Origin: JAAFIP01 sp031367325
GTDB taxonomy: Bacteria; Pseudomonadota; Gammaproteobacteria; Burkholderiales; Burkholderiaceae_C
Direction of reading: 5' to 3'
Assembly (NCBI GenBank): GCA_031367325.1
Contig: JANLPQ010000034.1
Location: 1-64,000 of the forward strand
DNA: 64,000 nt
Under the pieces are notes generated by a model. That model saw only the letters and a list, made by a program, of their open reading frames with translations, searched no databases and was not told where the DNA came from. Position 1 is the first letter of the stretch, and each line of letters opens with the position of its first letter. Below are positions 1-8,088 of this stretch, piece after piece. The translations under genes and the position numbers were made by a program.

Positions 1-473
1 TCCAGCGGGATACTGCCAAACTTATGCCTTGCGTAGAACAGGGGTTGCTTGGTTACATCAGTGTTCATACCAAAGCTGAGCACGCGGCCCAACATGATGT
101 TGTGGTCGCCCGCAGGGATGGCACGGTCTAAAGCGCAGTCAAACCAGGCCAGTGCACCCACAATGCGTGGACGGTGATCGCCCAAGCGAACAACATCTAA
201 TGCGGCAAACCGTTCTGCCTGCGTACCGCGTGTGAACTGCATGGCCAAGTGTTGTTGGTCACCACTTAGGATGTTCACCGTATAGCCTTTAGCCGCTGCA
301 AAGGCGTGCTGGCTGGACGAGCTGTTACGAATAGACCACAGCACCATGGCGGGGTCTAGCGACACGGTGTTAAAAGAATTGCAGGTCATCCCCCAATCTT
401 GCCCCTCGTGGTGGGTGGTAATAACGGTCACCCCTGTGCAAAAGCATGACATCGCATCTTTGATGTTCATCAT
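1..473 (-). CDS. Flavin reductase-like protein (partial, C-terminus beyond window)
   Basis: The visible part (about 157 residues) begins MNIKDAMSCFCTGVTVITT and continues with the TCNSFNTVSLDPAMVLWSI-type segment. These are features of the HpaC/flavin reductase-like split-barrel family, which reduces free FMN or FAD with NAD(P)H. The start is ATGATG at 473-468. It overlaps the TGA of the upstream aldo-keto reductase gene (472-470), so translation is probably coupled. It lies last in a minus-strand set after an SsuD-like monooxygenase and an aldo-keto reductase, so the natural inference is that it supplies reduced flavin to that monooxygenase, like SsuE or SmoA. The C-terminus lies to the left of the window, and further genes of the operon may follow there. 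Confidence 0.85.
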   Translation of the reverse strand, partial: MMNIKDAMSCFCTGVTVITTHHEGQDWGMTCNSFNTVSLDPAMVLWSIRNSSSSQHAFAAAKGYTVNILSGDQQHLAMQFTRGTQAERFAALDVVRLGDHRPRIVGALAWFDCALDRAIPAGDHNIMLGRVLSFGMNTDVTKQPLFYARHKFGSIPL

Positions 474-1372
474 GCTACTTCGCCTCCAACGGCATGCTCT
501 AGCAGCTCAAACCAAACTTCGCGCGGCATGTCAACCTTAAATGCATCAGCCAGCTTGGCAATGCGTGCAAGGTTGTTGGTGCCCATCACAGGTAATATGC
601 GTGCAGGGTGCGCCAGCAGCCAAGCGACCGCAACAGCATCCATGCTTACATTAAATTGGTTGGCTATGCGATGCAATGCGGGCCTTAGTCGGTTGGCTGC
701 TGGGTCGTCATTAAACAGTTTTCCACCCGCTAAGGGCGACCAGGCCATGGGCGGTGCCTTAAGTTGCTGCGCTTGGGCTAAAGAGCCGTCGGTCAATGCA
801 TCTGTCGCCAACAAATTGATTTCAATTTGATTAGTCACTAAAGGGCTTTGCATACTAGCCTGCAGCAAAGACCAGTCCCATGGCTTGAAGTTGGACACGC
901 CCACTGCGCGAATTTTTCCAGCTTGCACTAAAGCATCTAGGCATGCGCCTGTATCGTCAGCATTCATAAACGGGTCAGGGCGGTGCAGCAGCAGCACGTC
1001 GATAGCATCTATGCCCAGACGCTGTAACGATGCGTCGACAGACGCGCGAATGTGCTTTGGTGAAGTGTCGTAATGCTTGGTGGTGCGCAGTGGATACTTA
1101 TCACTTTTAAGCATAATGTCGCACTTAGTGACGATTTGGATTTTTTGCTTGATCGATGGGCCTAGCTTAAGTGCTGTTCCAAACAGGCTCTCGCAACTGT
1201 AGTTGCCATAAATATCCGCATGGTCAAAGCTGGTGATACCAATATCCAAACAAGCGTGAATTTTTGCCAGTGCTTCTTTAGGTGAATTGTCGGTGCCATC
1301 GTGCATGCGCCAAGCACCGTAGACGATGCGGCTGAACGGTGCAATAGACGGGTGGAGTTCAATGGTTTGCAT
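470..1372 (-). CDS. Aldo-keto reductase, YdhF/SmoB-like
   Basis: A 300-residue protein starting MQTIELHP. An in-frame upstream extension to 1495 begins at TTG and overlaps the monooxygenase gene, so I rejected it. The AKR catalytic tetrad is visible: Asp50 and Tyr55 in FDHADIYG, Lys83 in VTKCD, and His in LLLHRPDP. AKRs reduce carbonyls with NADPH. The gene starts 13 nt after the stop of an SsuD-like monooxygenase and overlaps a flavin reductase gene. That order matches the sulfo-SMO sulfoquinovose pathway, where SmoB reduces the 6-oxo-glucose released by the monooxygenase. The family assignment is firm; the substrate is inferred only from context. Confidence 0.87.
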   Translation of the reverse strand: MQTIELHPSIAPFSRIVYGAWRMHDGTDNSPKEALAKIHACLDIGITSFDHADIYGNYSCESLFGTALKLGPSIKQKIQIVTKCDIMLKSDKYPLRTTKHYDTSPKHIRASVDASLQRLGIDAIDVLLLHRPDPFMNADDTGACLDALVQAGKIRAVGVSNFKPWDWSLLQASMQSPLVTNQIEINLLATDALTDGSLAQAQQLKAPPMAWSPLAGGKLFNDDPAANRLRPALHRIANQFNVSMDAVAVAWLLAHPARILPVMGTNNLARIAKLADAFKVDMPREVWFELLEHAVGGEVA

Positions 1373-1385
1373 TATGTGCGCTGGA

Positions 1386-2561
1386 TTATGTACGTTGGCC
1401 TGTGCCAAGTGGGGTTGCGGGTGTAGTGGCCGGAATGCGGCCATACACCTGGGGTAGAGAGCAAGTTTTAAGGCGTGGAAGTACTTTAGCGCCAAAAATC
1501 TCGCATTCGTTTAAATGAGGATAACCTGAAAATATAAAAGCACGAATGCCCATCTGTTGATACCGCTCAATTTTGCCCATTACTTGGTCTACGCTACCCA
1601 CTAGCGCCGCGCCGCAGCCAGATCTGGCGCGGCCCACCCCTGTCCATACATGGGGTTCGATGTAGCCCGCTTCGTCGGCTAATTCGCGGTTTTTGGCTTG
1701 TATGGAGACACCAAAATTTTTGGCGTCTTGTGCTCGCTCCCGGATTTTACGGCCCACATCGTCGTCTAGCTGGCTCACCAAATCTTCGGCGTAGTCGCGG
1801 GCTTCGGCTTCGGTGTCGCGCACTATCATGTGGATGCGCAGGCCATAGTCAATCACGCGGCCATAGGTTTGGGCGCGTGCATGCACTACGAGCATGCGCT
1901 GGGCTAATTGATCCTCACCCTCGGGCCACATCAGGTAAACATCGCAATGCTCTGCACATAAATTAACCGCATCAGGCGAATAGCCGCCAAAGTACAAAAG
2001 CGGCCCGCCATTTTGCTGGTACGGTTTGACGGGCGCTGTCGACAGGCCTTTAAAGTTGTAAACCTTACCAGCATAGTTAATCTCGTCTTGTGTCCAAGCC
2101 TGTTTAAGAATTTCTACAACCTCTTTAGACCGCTGGTAACGGTGCTCGTTGCTAGCGACCTCGCCGGGGAAGTCTGACGATATAACATTCAGCGTTAAAC
2201 GGCCTTTGAGCATGTGGTCCAGCGTGGCCACGGTTCTAGCCAGCATGATGGGCTGCATCTCGCCGCAGCGTATGGCACCTAGCAAGTTGATATTTTGAGT
2301 CAGGGGCGCCATGGCGGCTACAAAACTTAAAGTGTCTTGCCCTACTTGGTACGATGAAGGGCACAGGATATTGCGAAAACCCAAGCGGTCAGCTGCCTGA
2401 ACAATACGGCTAGTATTCTCAAAACTGCTGCGCAAACTGCCATCGGGCACACCCAGGTAGCGATAGTCGTCAGAGCACAAAGGTGCAAACCAGGAAACCT
2501 CAGCGGCATCTAGTTCTTGGCTTTTAACCGGGACCACAGTATCGTGAATTTTTTGCATCAT
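1386..2561 (-). CDS. LLM-class FMNH2-dependent sulfonate monooxygenase (SsuD/SmoC-like)
   Basis: A 391-residue luciferase-like monooxygenase that aligns by eye along its length with alkanesulfonate monooxygenase SsuD. Shared landmarks are QAADRLGF, the ATLDH segment, the LRIHMIVRDT segment (equivalent of catalytic His228), an Arg in VGRARSGCG (equivalent of Arg297) and SGYPHLNE (Tyr331 region). The position of SsuD Cys54 appears to be Gly, and the LRPSVTSP region reads IRCGEMQP, so the substrate probably differs from simple alkanesulfonates. Known chemistry of the family is FMNH2 plus O2 converting a sulfonate to an aldehyde plus sulfite. It is first gene of the minus-strand operon, divergent from a GntR regulator. 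Translation starts at one of two adjacent ATGs. The neighbours favour a sulfosugar such as sulfoquinovose. Confidence 0.85.
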   Translation of the reverse strand: MMQKIHDTVVPVKSQELDAAEVSWFAPLCSDDYRYLGVPDGSLRSSFENTSRIVQAADRLGFRNILCPSSYQVGQDTLSFVAAMAPLTQNINLLGAIRCGEMQPIMLARTVATLDHMLKGRLTLNVISSDFPGEVASNEHRYQRSKEVVEILKQAWTQDEINYAGKVYNFKGLSTAPVKPYQQNGGPLLYFGGYSPDAVNLCAEHCDVYLMWPEGEDQLAQRMLVVHARAQTYGRVIDYGLRIHMIVRDTEAEARDYAEDLVSQLDDDVGRKIRERAQDAKNFGVSIQAKNRELADEAGYIEPHVWTGVGRARSGCGAALVGSVDQVMGKIERYQQMGIRAFIFSGYPHLNECEIFGAKVLPRLKTCSLPQVYGRIPATTPATPLGTGQRT

Positions 2562-2577
2562 ATAACTATATCAATAG

Positions 2578-2601
2578 TAAATGAATTATACAATTCATTT
2601 A
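2578..2601. promoter_or_regulatory. Palindromic operator in divergent promoter
   Basis: A perfect inverted repeat with 10-bp arms TAAATGAATT and AATTCATTTA around ATAC. It sits between the monooxygenase start codon (2561) and the regulator start (2623). Size, symmetry and position fit a GntR-dimer operator controlling both directions. It lies inside the N-terminal extension that a start at 2581 would give the regulator, which supports the later start. Confidence 0.6.
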
Positions 2602-2622
2602 TGCTTTAATTACAATCTAACT

Positions 2623-3399
2623 ATGTTAAAAAAAGTCGTGCCAACGACCTCTCACTCCTTGCCTTTGTACGTCCAAATCAGTGAATTACTCACGCGTGAG
2701 ATTGCGGCTGGGCACTGGGTAGAGGGTGACAGGCTACCGCCAGAGGCCGAGCTGGCCCGCACGCTAGGCGTTGCTATAGGTACGTTACGCAAAGCCTTGA
2801 GTGAACTAGATAGCAGAGGGTTACTAGAGCGCAGACAAGGCTCTGGTACCTACGTAAAGCCAAAATCACCAGCACAGCTCTTGGCAAAAAATTCACCTAG
2901 AGATAAAAGTATTTACGAGTTTTTTCGATTGGAGCTAGTGCGTGGCGGTGGATTGCCTACAGCGGCAGTCATTGATTTTCAAAAAATTAACAAGCCTGAT
3001 TTTTGCCCAGAGTTCGCTTCATCCACCATCCAATTCAAATCGACTGTAAAAACCACTTGCTATCGCGTGCGACGATTACGCTCGTTAAACAGCATTCCCG
3101 TGGCTATCGAAGAAATTTACTTCGATGCACGGCATACATCGGCATTGGCTCTAGAGGACATGGGTGAGGCCATGTACCTGTTTTACCAACAACGCTTGGG
3201 TTTTTGGATATCGCATACCGAAGACCGCATAGGTGCCGGCGCTGTGCCAGATTGGGCGCCTGCGATGTTTACGCCTAGCGCAGGCGCTGTGTGCCCGCGC
3301 ATCGAACGCATATCTTGGTCAGGCAAAAATACGATAGAAGAATACTCTATTACTTGGACAGACCCAGAGCGTTGCCGTTACGTCAACCGGTTGAAATAA
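2623..3399 (+). CDS. GntR-family transcriptional regulator with UTRA domain
   Basis: A 258-residue protein starting MLKKVVPTTSHSLPLYVQI. Residues about 10-75 form the winged helix of the GntR family (PLYVQISELLTREIAAG, LPPEAELARTLGV, GTLRKALSELDSRGLL, QGSGTYV). The rest resembles the UTRA ligand-binding fold of the HutC subfamily, ending with an IEEYSITWTDP-type strand. An earlier ATG at 2581 would add 14 residues encoded by the palindromic operator, so I chose 2623. It is divergent from the desulfonation genes and 39 nt upstream of the Gfo/Idh gene, so it probably represses both units until a sugar-like ligand binds. Confidence 0.85.
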   Translation: MLKKVVPTTSHSLPLYVQISELLTREIAAGHWVEGDRLPPEAELARTLGVAIGTLRKALSELDSRGLLERRQGSGTYVKPKSPAQLLAKNSPRDKSIYEFFRLELVRGGGLPTAAVIDFQKINKPDFCPEFASSTIQFKSTVKTTCYRVRRLRSLNSIPVAIEEIYFDARHTSALALEDMGEAMYLFYQQRLGFWISHTEDRIGAGAVPDWAPAMFTPSAGAVCPRIERISWSGKNTIEEYSITWTDPERCRYVNRLK

Positions 3400-3438
3400 G
3401 TGTGCTGTCAAGTGTAAATATAGATAAAGGACTTATCA

Positions 3439-4617
3439 ATGAATAATGCCACTGTTCGGTATGGATTTATTGGCTGCGGCATGATGGGCCAAGAGCATCT
3501 GTGCAATCTAGCATTGATTGATGGCACCCAAGTGATAGCACTATTCGAGCCCGATGCCGCCATGCGTGCGTTATCGGCTAGCTTAGTACCACAGGCGCAG
3601 TGGTGCGACACCATAGACAACTTGCTTGCACGTACTGATATCGATGCGTGGGTAATCACCAGCCCTAACCATTGCCATGCTGAGCAGCTAGCACGCATTG
3701 CGCAGGTGAATCCTCAGCCCATCTTGGTAGAAAAGCCAGCGTGCACAGACCTTACCAGCGTGGTTGTATTGCGCCAGCTGGCTAGCAGTTACCCCGCGCC
3801 CATTTGGACTGCAATGGAATATAGGTATATGCCGCCGATTACCAAGATGATTCAAGAAGTGCATAGCCAGCAAACTACAGGCAAAGTGGTCATGCTAAAC
3901 ATACGAGAGCACCGCTATCCATTTCTTACCAAAGTAGGTGACTGGAACCGTTTTACGCGTAACACGGGCGGCACATTGGTAGAAAAATGCTGTCACTTTT
4001 TTGACCTGATGCGCCATATGATGCAGTCCGATCCGGTGCGTGTGTTTGCCTCGGGTGGGCAAAACCACAACCATTTGGCTGAATCCTACGCGGGTGAAAC
4101 GCCCGATATTTTGGACAACGCTTTCGTGGTGCTGGATTTCCCCGAGGGACGGCGTGCGTTGTTAGATTTGTGCATGTTTGCAGAAGGTGCGCGCTACCAA
4201 GAAGAAATTTGCGCTGTGGGTCCTTTGGGCAAGCTGGAATGCAAAATACCCGGTCCCGGGCGTTTTTGGCCTGCTGGGCAAGGCGATGCGCCTGTCGCTC
4301 AGATGGTGGCAAGTCAGCGCCATATTACCGGGCCTGAGGGCTGGACCAATAGCCCACGCATCCAGGCGCAAGCGCCGCGTGGCATTGACATACCGGTAGA
4401 CCCGGCGCTACTGGCCGCTGGCGACCATAACGGGTCTACTTTTTACCAGCACCAGAAGTTTTTTAACATGGTGCGTGCGTTCAAGGCGGGCCAGCAGGTC
4501 AGGCCAGAGGTAACCCTGACAGACGGTATTCAAGCGGTGCTGATTGGCCTAGCCGCCCAGCGTGCTATCCAGACTGGCCAAACAGTCAGCTTGGTGGACG
4601 GTGATTACGCTTTGTAA
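3439..4617 (+). CDS. Gfo/Idh/MocA-family oxidoreductase (possible NAD-dependent glycosidase)
   Basis: A 392-residue protein. The N-terminal Rossmann motif is GFIGCGMMGQ (residues 9-18) and the family EKP motif is at about 98-100 (LVEKPA). A C-terminal Gfo/Idh substrate domain follows, with GGTLVEKCCHFFDLMRH placing a probable catalytic His. These enzymes use NAD(P) on sugars and cyclitols. Some (families GH109, GH179 and GH188) use NAD transiently to hydrolyse glycosides, and GH188 enzymes are sulfoquinovosidases. Its position next to an SsuD/SmoC-like monooxygenase, with no GH31 sulfoquinovosidase seen nearby, makes that role worth considering. Simple dehydrogenase activity is equally allowed by sequence alone. 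Confidence 0.8.
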   Translation: MNNATVRYGFIGCGMMGQEHLCNLALIDGTQVIALFEPDAAMRALSASLVPQAQWCDTIDNLLARTDIDAWVITSPNHCHAEQLARIAQVNPQPILVEKPACTDLTSVVVLRQLASSYPAPIWTAMEYRYMPPITKMIQEVHSQQTTGKVVMLNIREHRYPFLTKVGDWNRFTRNTGGTLVEKCCHFFDLMRHMMQSDPVRVFASGGQNHNHLAESYAGETPDILDNAFVVLDFPEGRRALLDLCMFAEGARYQEEICAVGPLGKLECKIPGPGRFWPAGQGDAPVAQMVASQRHITGPEGWTNSPRIQAQAPRGIDIPVDPALLAAGDHNGSTFYQHQKFFNMVRAFKAGQQVRPEVTLTDGIQAVLIGLAAQRAIQTGQTVSLVDGDYAL

Positions 4618-4722
4618 ACGGATGATTCGGTACCGCATGCCATAGCTTGGCCAGACACAGGCGACATTGCACAGGTGACATTGCAGCTGTTGATATGCAT
4701 CAACAGTTCATAGCCGCAATGG

Positions 4723-4750
4723 CTTGAAAATCGACCCTATGGCCCAAGTT
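4723..4750 (+). promoter_or_regulatory. Candidate sigma-32 (heat-shock) promoter of clpB
   Basis: CTTGAAA at 4723-4729, a 13-nt spacer, then CCCAAGTT at 4743-4750. This resembles the RpoH consensus CTTGAAA-N13/14-CCCCATNT. The -35 element is exact and the -10 element partial. It ends 22 nt before the clpB start and just upstream of the ribosome binding site GGAG. Confidence 0.55.
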
Positions 4751-4772
4751 GCCATGCAATCTGGAGATTTTC

Positions 4773-7409
4773 ATGCGACTGGACAAATTAACTACCAAAT
4801 TTCAAGAAGCTTTAGCCGACGCGCAAAGCATGGCGCTGGGCAACGACAACGCCTACATTGAGCCCGCCCACGTGCTGGCTGCCATGCTGCGCCAAGACGA
4901 CGGTCCACGCGCGCTGCTAGAGCGTGCAGGCGTTAACGTAGCCAGCTTGCAACTGGCCGCAGACGCAGCAGTCAAGCGGCTGCCCAGCGTGCAGGGCCAA
5001 GAACAAGTGACTGTGGGGCGCGATTTGGCTTCACTTATCCAAGGAGCCGAGAAAGAAAGCATTAAACGTGGTGACCAGTTTATTGCTGGCGAATTGTTCT
5101 TCTTGGCACTGGCTGACAGCAAGCAAGATATTGCCAAAACTGCTAAAGACCAAGGGCTAACTCGCAAAAGCCTAGAAGCGGCCATCACGGCAGTGCGCGG
5201 CGGCCAAGCGGTAGACAGCGCCGACGCCGAAGACCAGCGCGAGTCGCTTAAAAAATACTGCATGGATTTGACCGAGCGCGCCCGCCAAGGCAAGCTAGAC
5301 CCCGTGATTGGCCGCGACGACGAGATTCGCCGTGCTATCCAAGTACTGCAGCGCCGCACCAAAAACAACCCCGTGCTGATAGGTGAGCCCGGCGTAGGCA
5401 AAACCGCGATTGTCGAAGGCTTAGCGCAACGTATTGTGGCAGGCGAAGTGCCTGAATCGCTGAAAGGCAAACGTGTGCTGTCACTCGACATGGCCGCACT
5501 TTTAGCCGGTGCAAAATTTAGAGGTGAATTCGAAGAACGGCTAAAAAATGTGCTGAAAGACTTGGCCAAAGACGAAGGCCAAACCATCGTGTTTATTGAC
5601 GAACTGCACACCATGGTGGGCGCAGGCAAGGCCGAGGGCGCGATGGATGCGGGCAACATGCTAAAGCCCGCGCTGGCCCGTGGTGAACTGCACTGCGTGG
5701 GTGCCACCACGCTGGATGAATACCGAAAATACATCGAGAAAGATGCTGCGCTAGAGCGACGTTTTCAAAAAATCTTGGTCGGCGAACCCACGGTCGAGGC
5801 CACCATTGCCATATTGCGCGGACTGCAAGAAAAATACGAAGTGCACCATGGTGTGGAAATTACTGACCCCGCTATTGTGGCGGCTGCAGAACTGAGCCAC
5901 CGTTACATCACCGACCGCTTTCTGCCCGACAAAGCGATTGACTTGATCGATGAGGCGGCGGCTAAAGTCAAAATAGAAATCGACTCCAAACCCGAGGTGA
6001 TGGACAAGCTAGACCGCCGCATTATTCAGCTAAAAATTGAGCGCGAAGCCGTGAAACGCGAGAAGGATGAATCGTCCAAAAAACGCTTCGGTCTGATCGA
6101 GCTAGAAATCGTCAAACTGCAAAAAGAGGCGGCAGATTTGGATGAGATTTGGAAGTCTGAAAAAGCCCAAGCCCAAGGCAGCGCCCACATCAAAGAAGCC
6201 ATGGACAAGCTGCGCTTTCAGATCGAAGAACTCACCCGCAAAGGCGACTTTAACGCCGTGGCCGAGCTGCAATACGGCAAGCTGCCCGAGCTAGAAAAGC
6301 AATACAAAGACGCGCAGGCCAAAGAAGATACGAAGAACAAAACCGCCAAAGCCGAAGGCCGCCCCACGCTGCTGCGCACGCAGGTGGGCGCAGAAGAAAT
6401 TGCCGAGGTAGTGGCCCGCGCCACAGGCATACCCGTAGCCAAGCTAATGCAAGGCGAGCGCGACAAACTGCTGGTGATGGAGGACAAACTGCGCGAACGC
6501 GTGGTGGGCCAGGCCGAGGCCATGACGGCCATAGCTAACGCCATTCGCCGCTCACGCGCAGGATTGAGCGACCCGAACCGCCCTACAGGCAGCTTCCTTT
6601 TCCTGGGTCCCACGGGCGTAGGCAAGACCGAGCTGTGCAAGGCGCTGGCGGGCTTTCTGTTTGACTCTGAGGACCATTTGATTCGTATCGACATGAGCGA
6701 GTTTATGGAAAAGCATAGCGTGGCACGCATGATTGGCGCGCCTCCTGGCTATGTAGGCTATGAAGAAGGCGGCTACTTGACAGAGGCCGTGCGCCGCAAA
6801 CCCTACAGCGTGGTGCTGTTAGACGAGATAGAAAAAGCCCACCCCGATGTGTTTAACATACTGCTGCAGGTGCTAGACGATGGCCGCTTAACCGACGGAC
6901 AAGGCCGCACGGTAGATTTTAAAAATACCGTCATCGTGATGACCAGCAATATCGGCTCGCCGATCATCCAGTCGATGGTGGGCAAGCCGTATGAAGAGAT
7001 GAAAGAAGCGGTGTGGGACGAGCTGAAAAATCACTTTAGACCAGAGTTTTTAAACCGTATTGATGAGACGGTGGTGTTCCATGCGCTAGATGCAAAGAAC
7101 ATTGAGCAGATTGCCAAAATTCAGCTGAAAACACTGACCCAACGCTTAGAAAAAATGGATCTAGGTCTAAACGTATCGCCACAAGCACTGGCTGAGCTGG
7201 CTAAGGTGGGTTTTGACCCCGTGTTTGGTGCGCGGCCATTGAAGCGGGCTATTCAACAGCGCATTGAAAACCCACTGTCAACGCTGATTTTGCAGGGTAA
7301 ATTTTTACCTAAAAGCACTATCTCGGTGGGCGTAGACCCTATTCACGCGCCGGGTGTGTTTAAGTTTACCGGGCAGTCAGAGGGCAGCGCTGCCCCGGTA
7401 GCGGCGTAA
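4773..7409 (+). CDS. clpB: ATP-dependent disaggregase ClpB
   Basis: An 878-residue Hsp100 chaperone that, with DnaK, extracts and refolds aggregated proteins in the cytoplasm. The start MRLDKLTTKFQEALADAQS is the family N-terminus. It is preceded by CTGGAG, so the eight-residue extension from 4749 is rejected. The order is N domain (1-145), AAA1 with Walker A GEPGVGKT near 204-211 and VFIDELHT, the coiled-coil M domain (about 405-540), and AAA2 with GPTGVGKTE near 612 and VVLLDEIEKAHPDVF. The C-terminus carries the usual RIENPLSTLIL region. The length is slightly above E. coli ClpB because of a short tail. It appears monocistronic behind a heat-shock-type promoter. Confidence 0.98.
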   Translation: MRLDKLTTKFQEALADAQSMALGNDNAYIEPAHVLAAMLRQDDGPRALLERAGVNVASLQLAADAAVKRLPSVQGQEQVTVGRDLASLIQGAEKESIKRGDQFIAGELFFLALADSKQDIAKTAKDQGLTRKSLEAAITAVRGGQAVDSADAEDQRESLKKYCMDLTERARQGKLDPVIGRDDEIRRAIQVLQRRTKNNPVLIGEPGVGKTAIVEGLAQRIVAGEVPESLKGKRVLSLDMAALLAGAKFRGEFEERLKNVLKDLAKDEGQTIVFIDELHTMVGAGKAEGAMDAGNMLKPALARGELHCVGATTLDEYRKYIEKDAALERRFQKILVGEPTVEATIAILRGLQEKYEVHHGVEITDPAIVAAAELSHRYITDRFLPDKAIDLIDEAAAKVKIEIDSKPEVMDKLDRRIIQLKIEREAVKREKDESSKKRFGLIELEIVKLQKEAADLDEIWKSEKAQAQGSAHIKEAMDKLRFQIEELTRKGDFNAVAELQYGKLPELEKQYKDAQAKEDTKNKTAKAEGRPTLLRTQVGAEEIAEVVARATGIPVAKLMQGERDKLLVMEDKLRERVVGQAEAMTAIANAIRRSRAGLSDPNRPTGSFLFLGPTGVGKTELCKALAGFLFDSEDHLIRIDMSEFMEKHSVARMIGAPPGYVGYEEGGYLTEAVRRKPYSVVLLDEIEKAHPDVFNILLQVLDDGRLTDGQGRTVDFKNTVIVMTSNIGSPIIQSMVGKPYEEMKEAVWDELKNHFRPEFLNRIDETVVFHALDAKNIEQIAKIQLKTLTQRLEKMDLGLNVSPQALAELAKVGFDPVFGARPLKRAIQQRIENPLSTLILQGKFLPKSTISVGVDPIHAPGVFKFTGQSEGSAAPVAA

Positions 7410-7475
7410 CTCGTAACCAAGCGCACAAGATCAACTTGCACTGCATGGGCGATAAAAACGCGTTAGCATTCATTT

Positions 7476-7775
7476 ATGGATATTATTTTTAAGTTTTTGG
7501 TGCGCGCGCTGCTGCTGGTAGTAGGCCTAGTGTTTGCCGCCAGCCTCATCATCGTCATGTTGGTGCTGCTAGTGCTGTGGAGCCTGCGCGCTGTGTGGTG
7601 CAAGCTGACAGGGCAACCGATAAACCCATTTGTCATGCGCATGAACCCACGCGCAGGGTTTGAAAGTGTGCTGCGTCCAAGGGCTGATCCCAGTGAGAGT
7701 TCTAGCGATGCGCCAGCGTCTAAACCGCAGCGCAGTGGGATGGACGATGTGACGGATGTGCAGATTAAGCGTTAG
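7476..7775 (+). CDS. Small membrane protein of unknown function
   Basis: 99 residues. Residues about 5-40 are strongly hydrophobic (LVRALLLVVGLVFAASLIIV and following), enough for one long or two short membrane segments. A basic stretch and a polar Ser/Pro-rich cytoplasmic tail (ESSSDAPASKPQ) follow. I recognise no family. It lies 66 nt downstream of clpB in the same direction. The coding reality is supported by the membrane segment followed by a normal polar tail and by the absence of a competing frame. Confidence 0.65.
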   Translation: MDIIFKFLVRALLLVVGLVFAASLIIVMLVLLVLWSLRAVWCKLTGQPINPFVMRMNPRAGFESVLRPRADPSESSSDAPASKPQRSGMDDVTDVQIKR

Positions 7776-7780
7776 ATCAT

Positions 7781-7850
7781 TGCTATTTATTACGTAGCTG
7801 GTTGAGCAGGATTTACTGGGTTACTGGCCTATTTCGTTGTTAAAAAGACC
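7781..7850. repeat. Copy of dispersed CTCAAGCAGCT repeat (degenerate)
   Basis: Contains TAGCTGGTTGAGCAGGATTTACTGG, matching the reverse-orientation core AGCTGCTTGAGCAGG seen at several intergenic sites of the window. The rest of the 314-bp gap (7776-8088) shows no gene I can support and presumably holds the promoter of the downstream transporter. Confidence 0.5.
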
Positions 7851-8088
7851 GTTTGAAGTGCTTTGGGCAGTGTTTTAGATGCTCCTGCTGACCTCATACC
7901 GAGTTCACTGTTCTAGCACGCGCACTGCTGCGGTCAGTCCCATGACAAACAATAAAGGGCCGCAGGTCCGTTTGGCATGGGCATACCGTGCGGTGCTGCG
8001 TGACCGCGAGGTAATAGGACAGCAAAAGGTCCAAAGAACCGTACCATACAGTGCAGTGCAACCCATTCGTCTACGATAAGATTGCACC

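Noticed and set aside
1373..1495. N-terminal 41-residue extension of the aldo-keto reductase
   Set aside because: It starts at TTG, overlaps the monooxygenase gene, and lies before the natural AKR N-terminus.
4853..5734. 293-codon open frame antisense to clpB
   Set aside because: Its composition (Ser/Ala/Arg-rich, no domain) is that of a shadow of the highly conserved clpB frame, with no RBS or recognisable protein.
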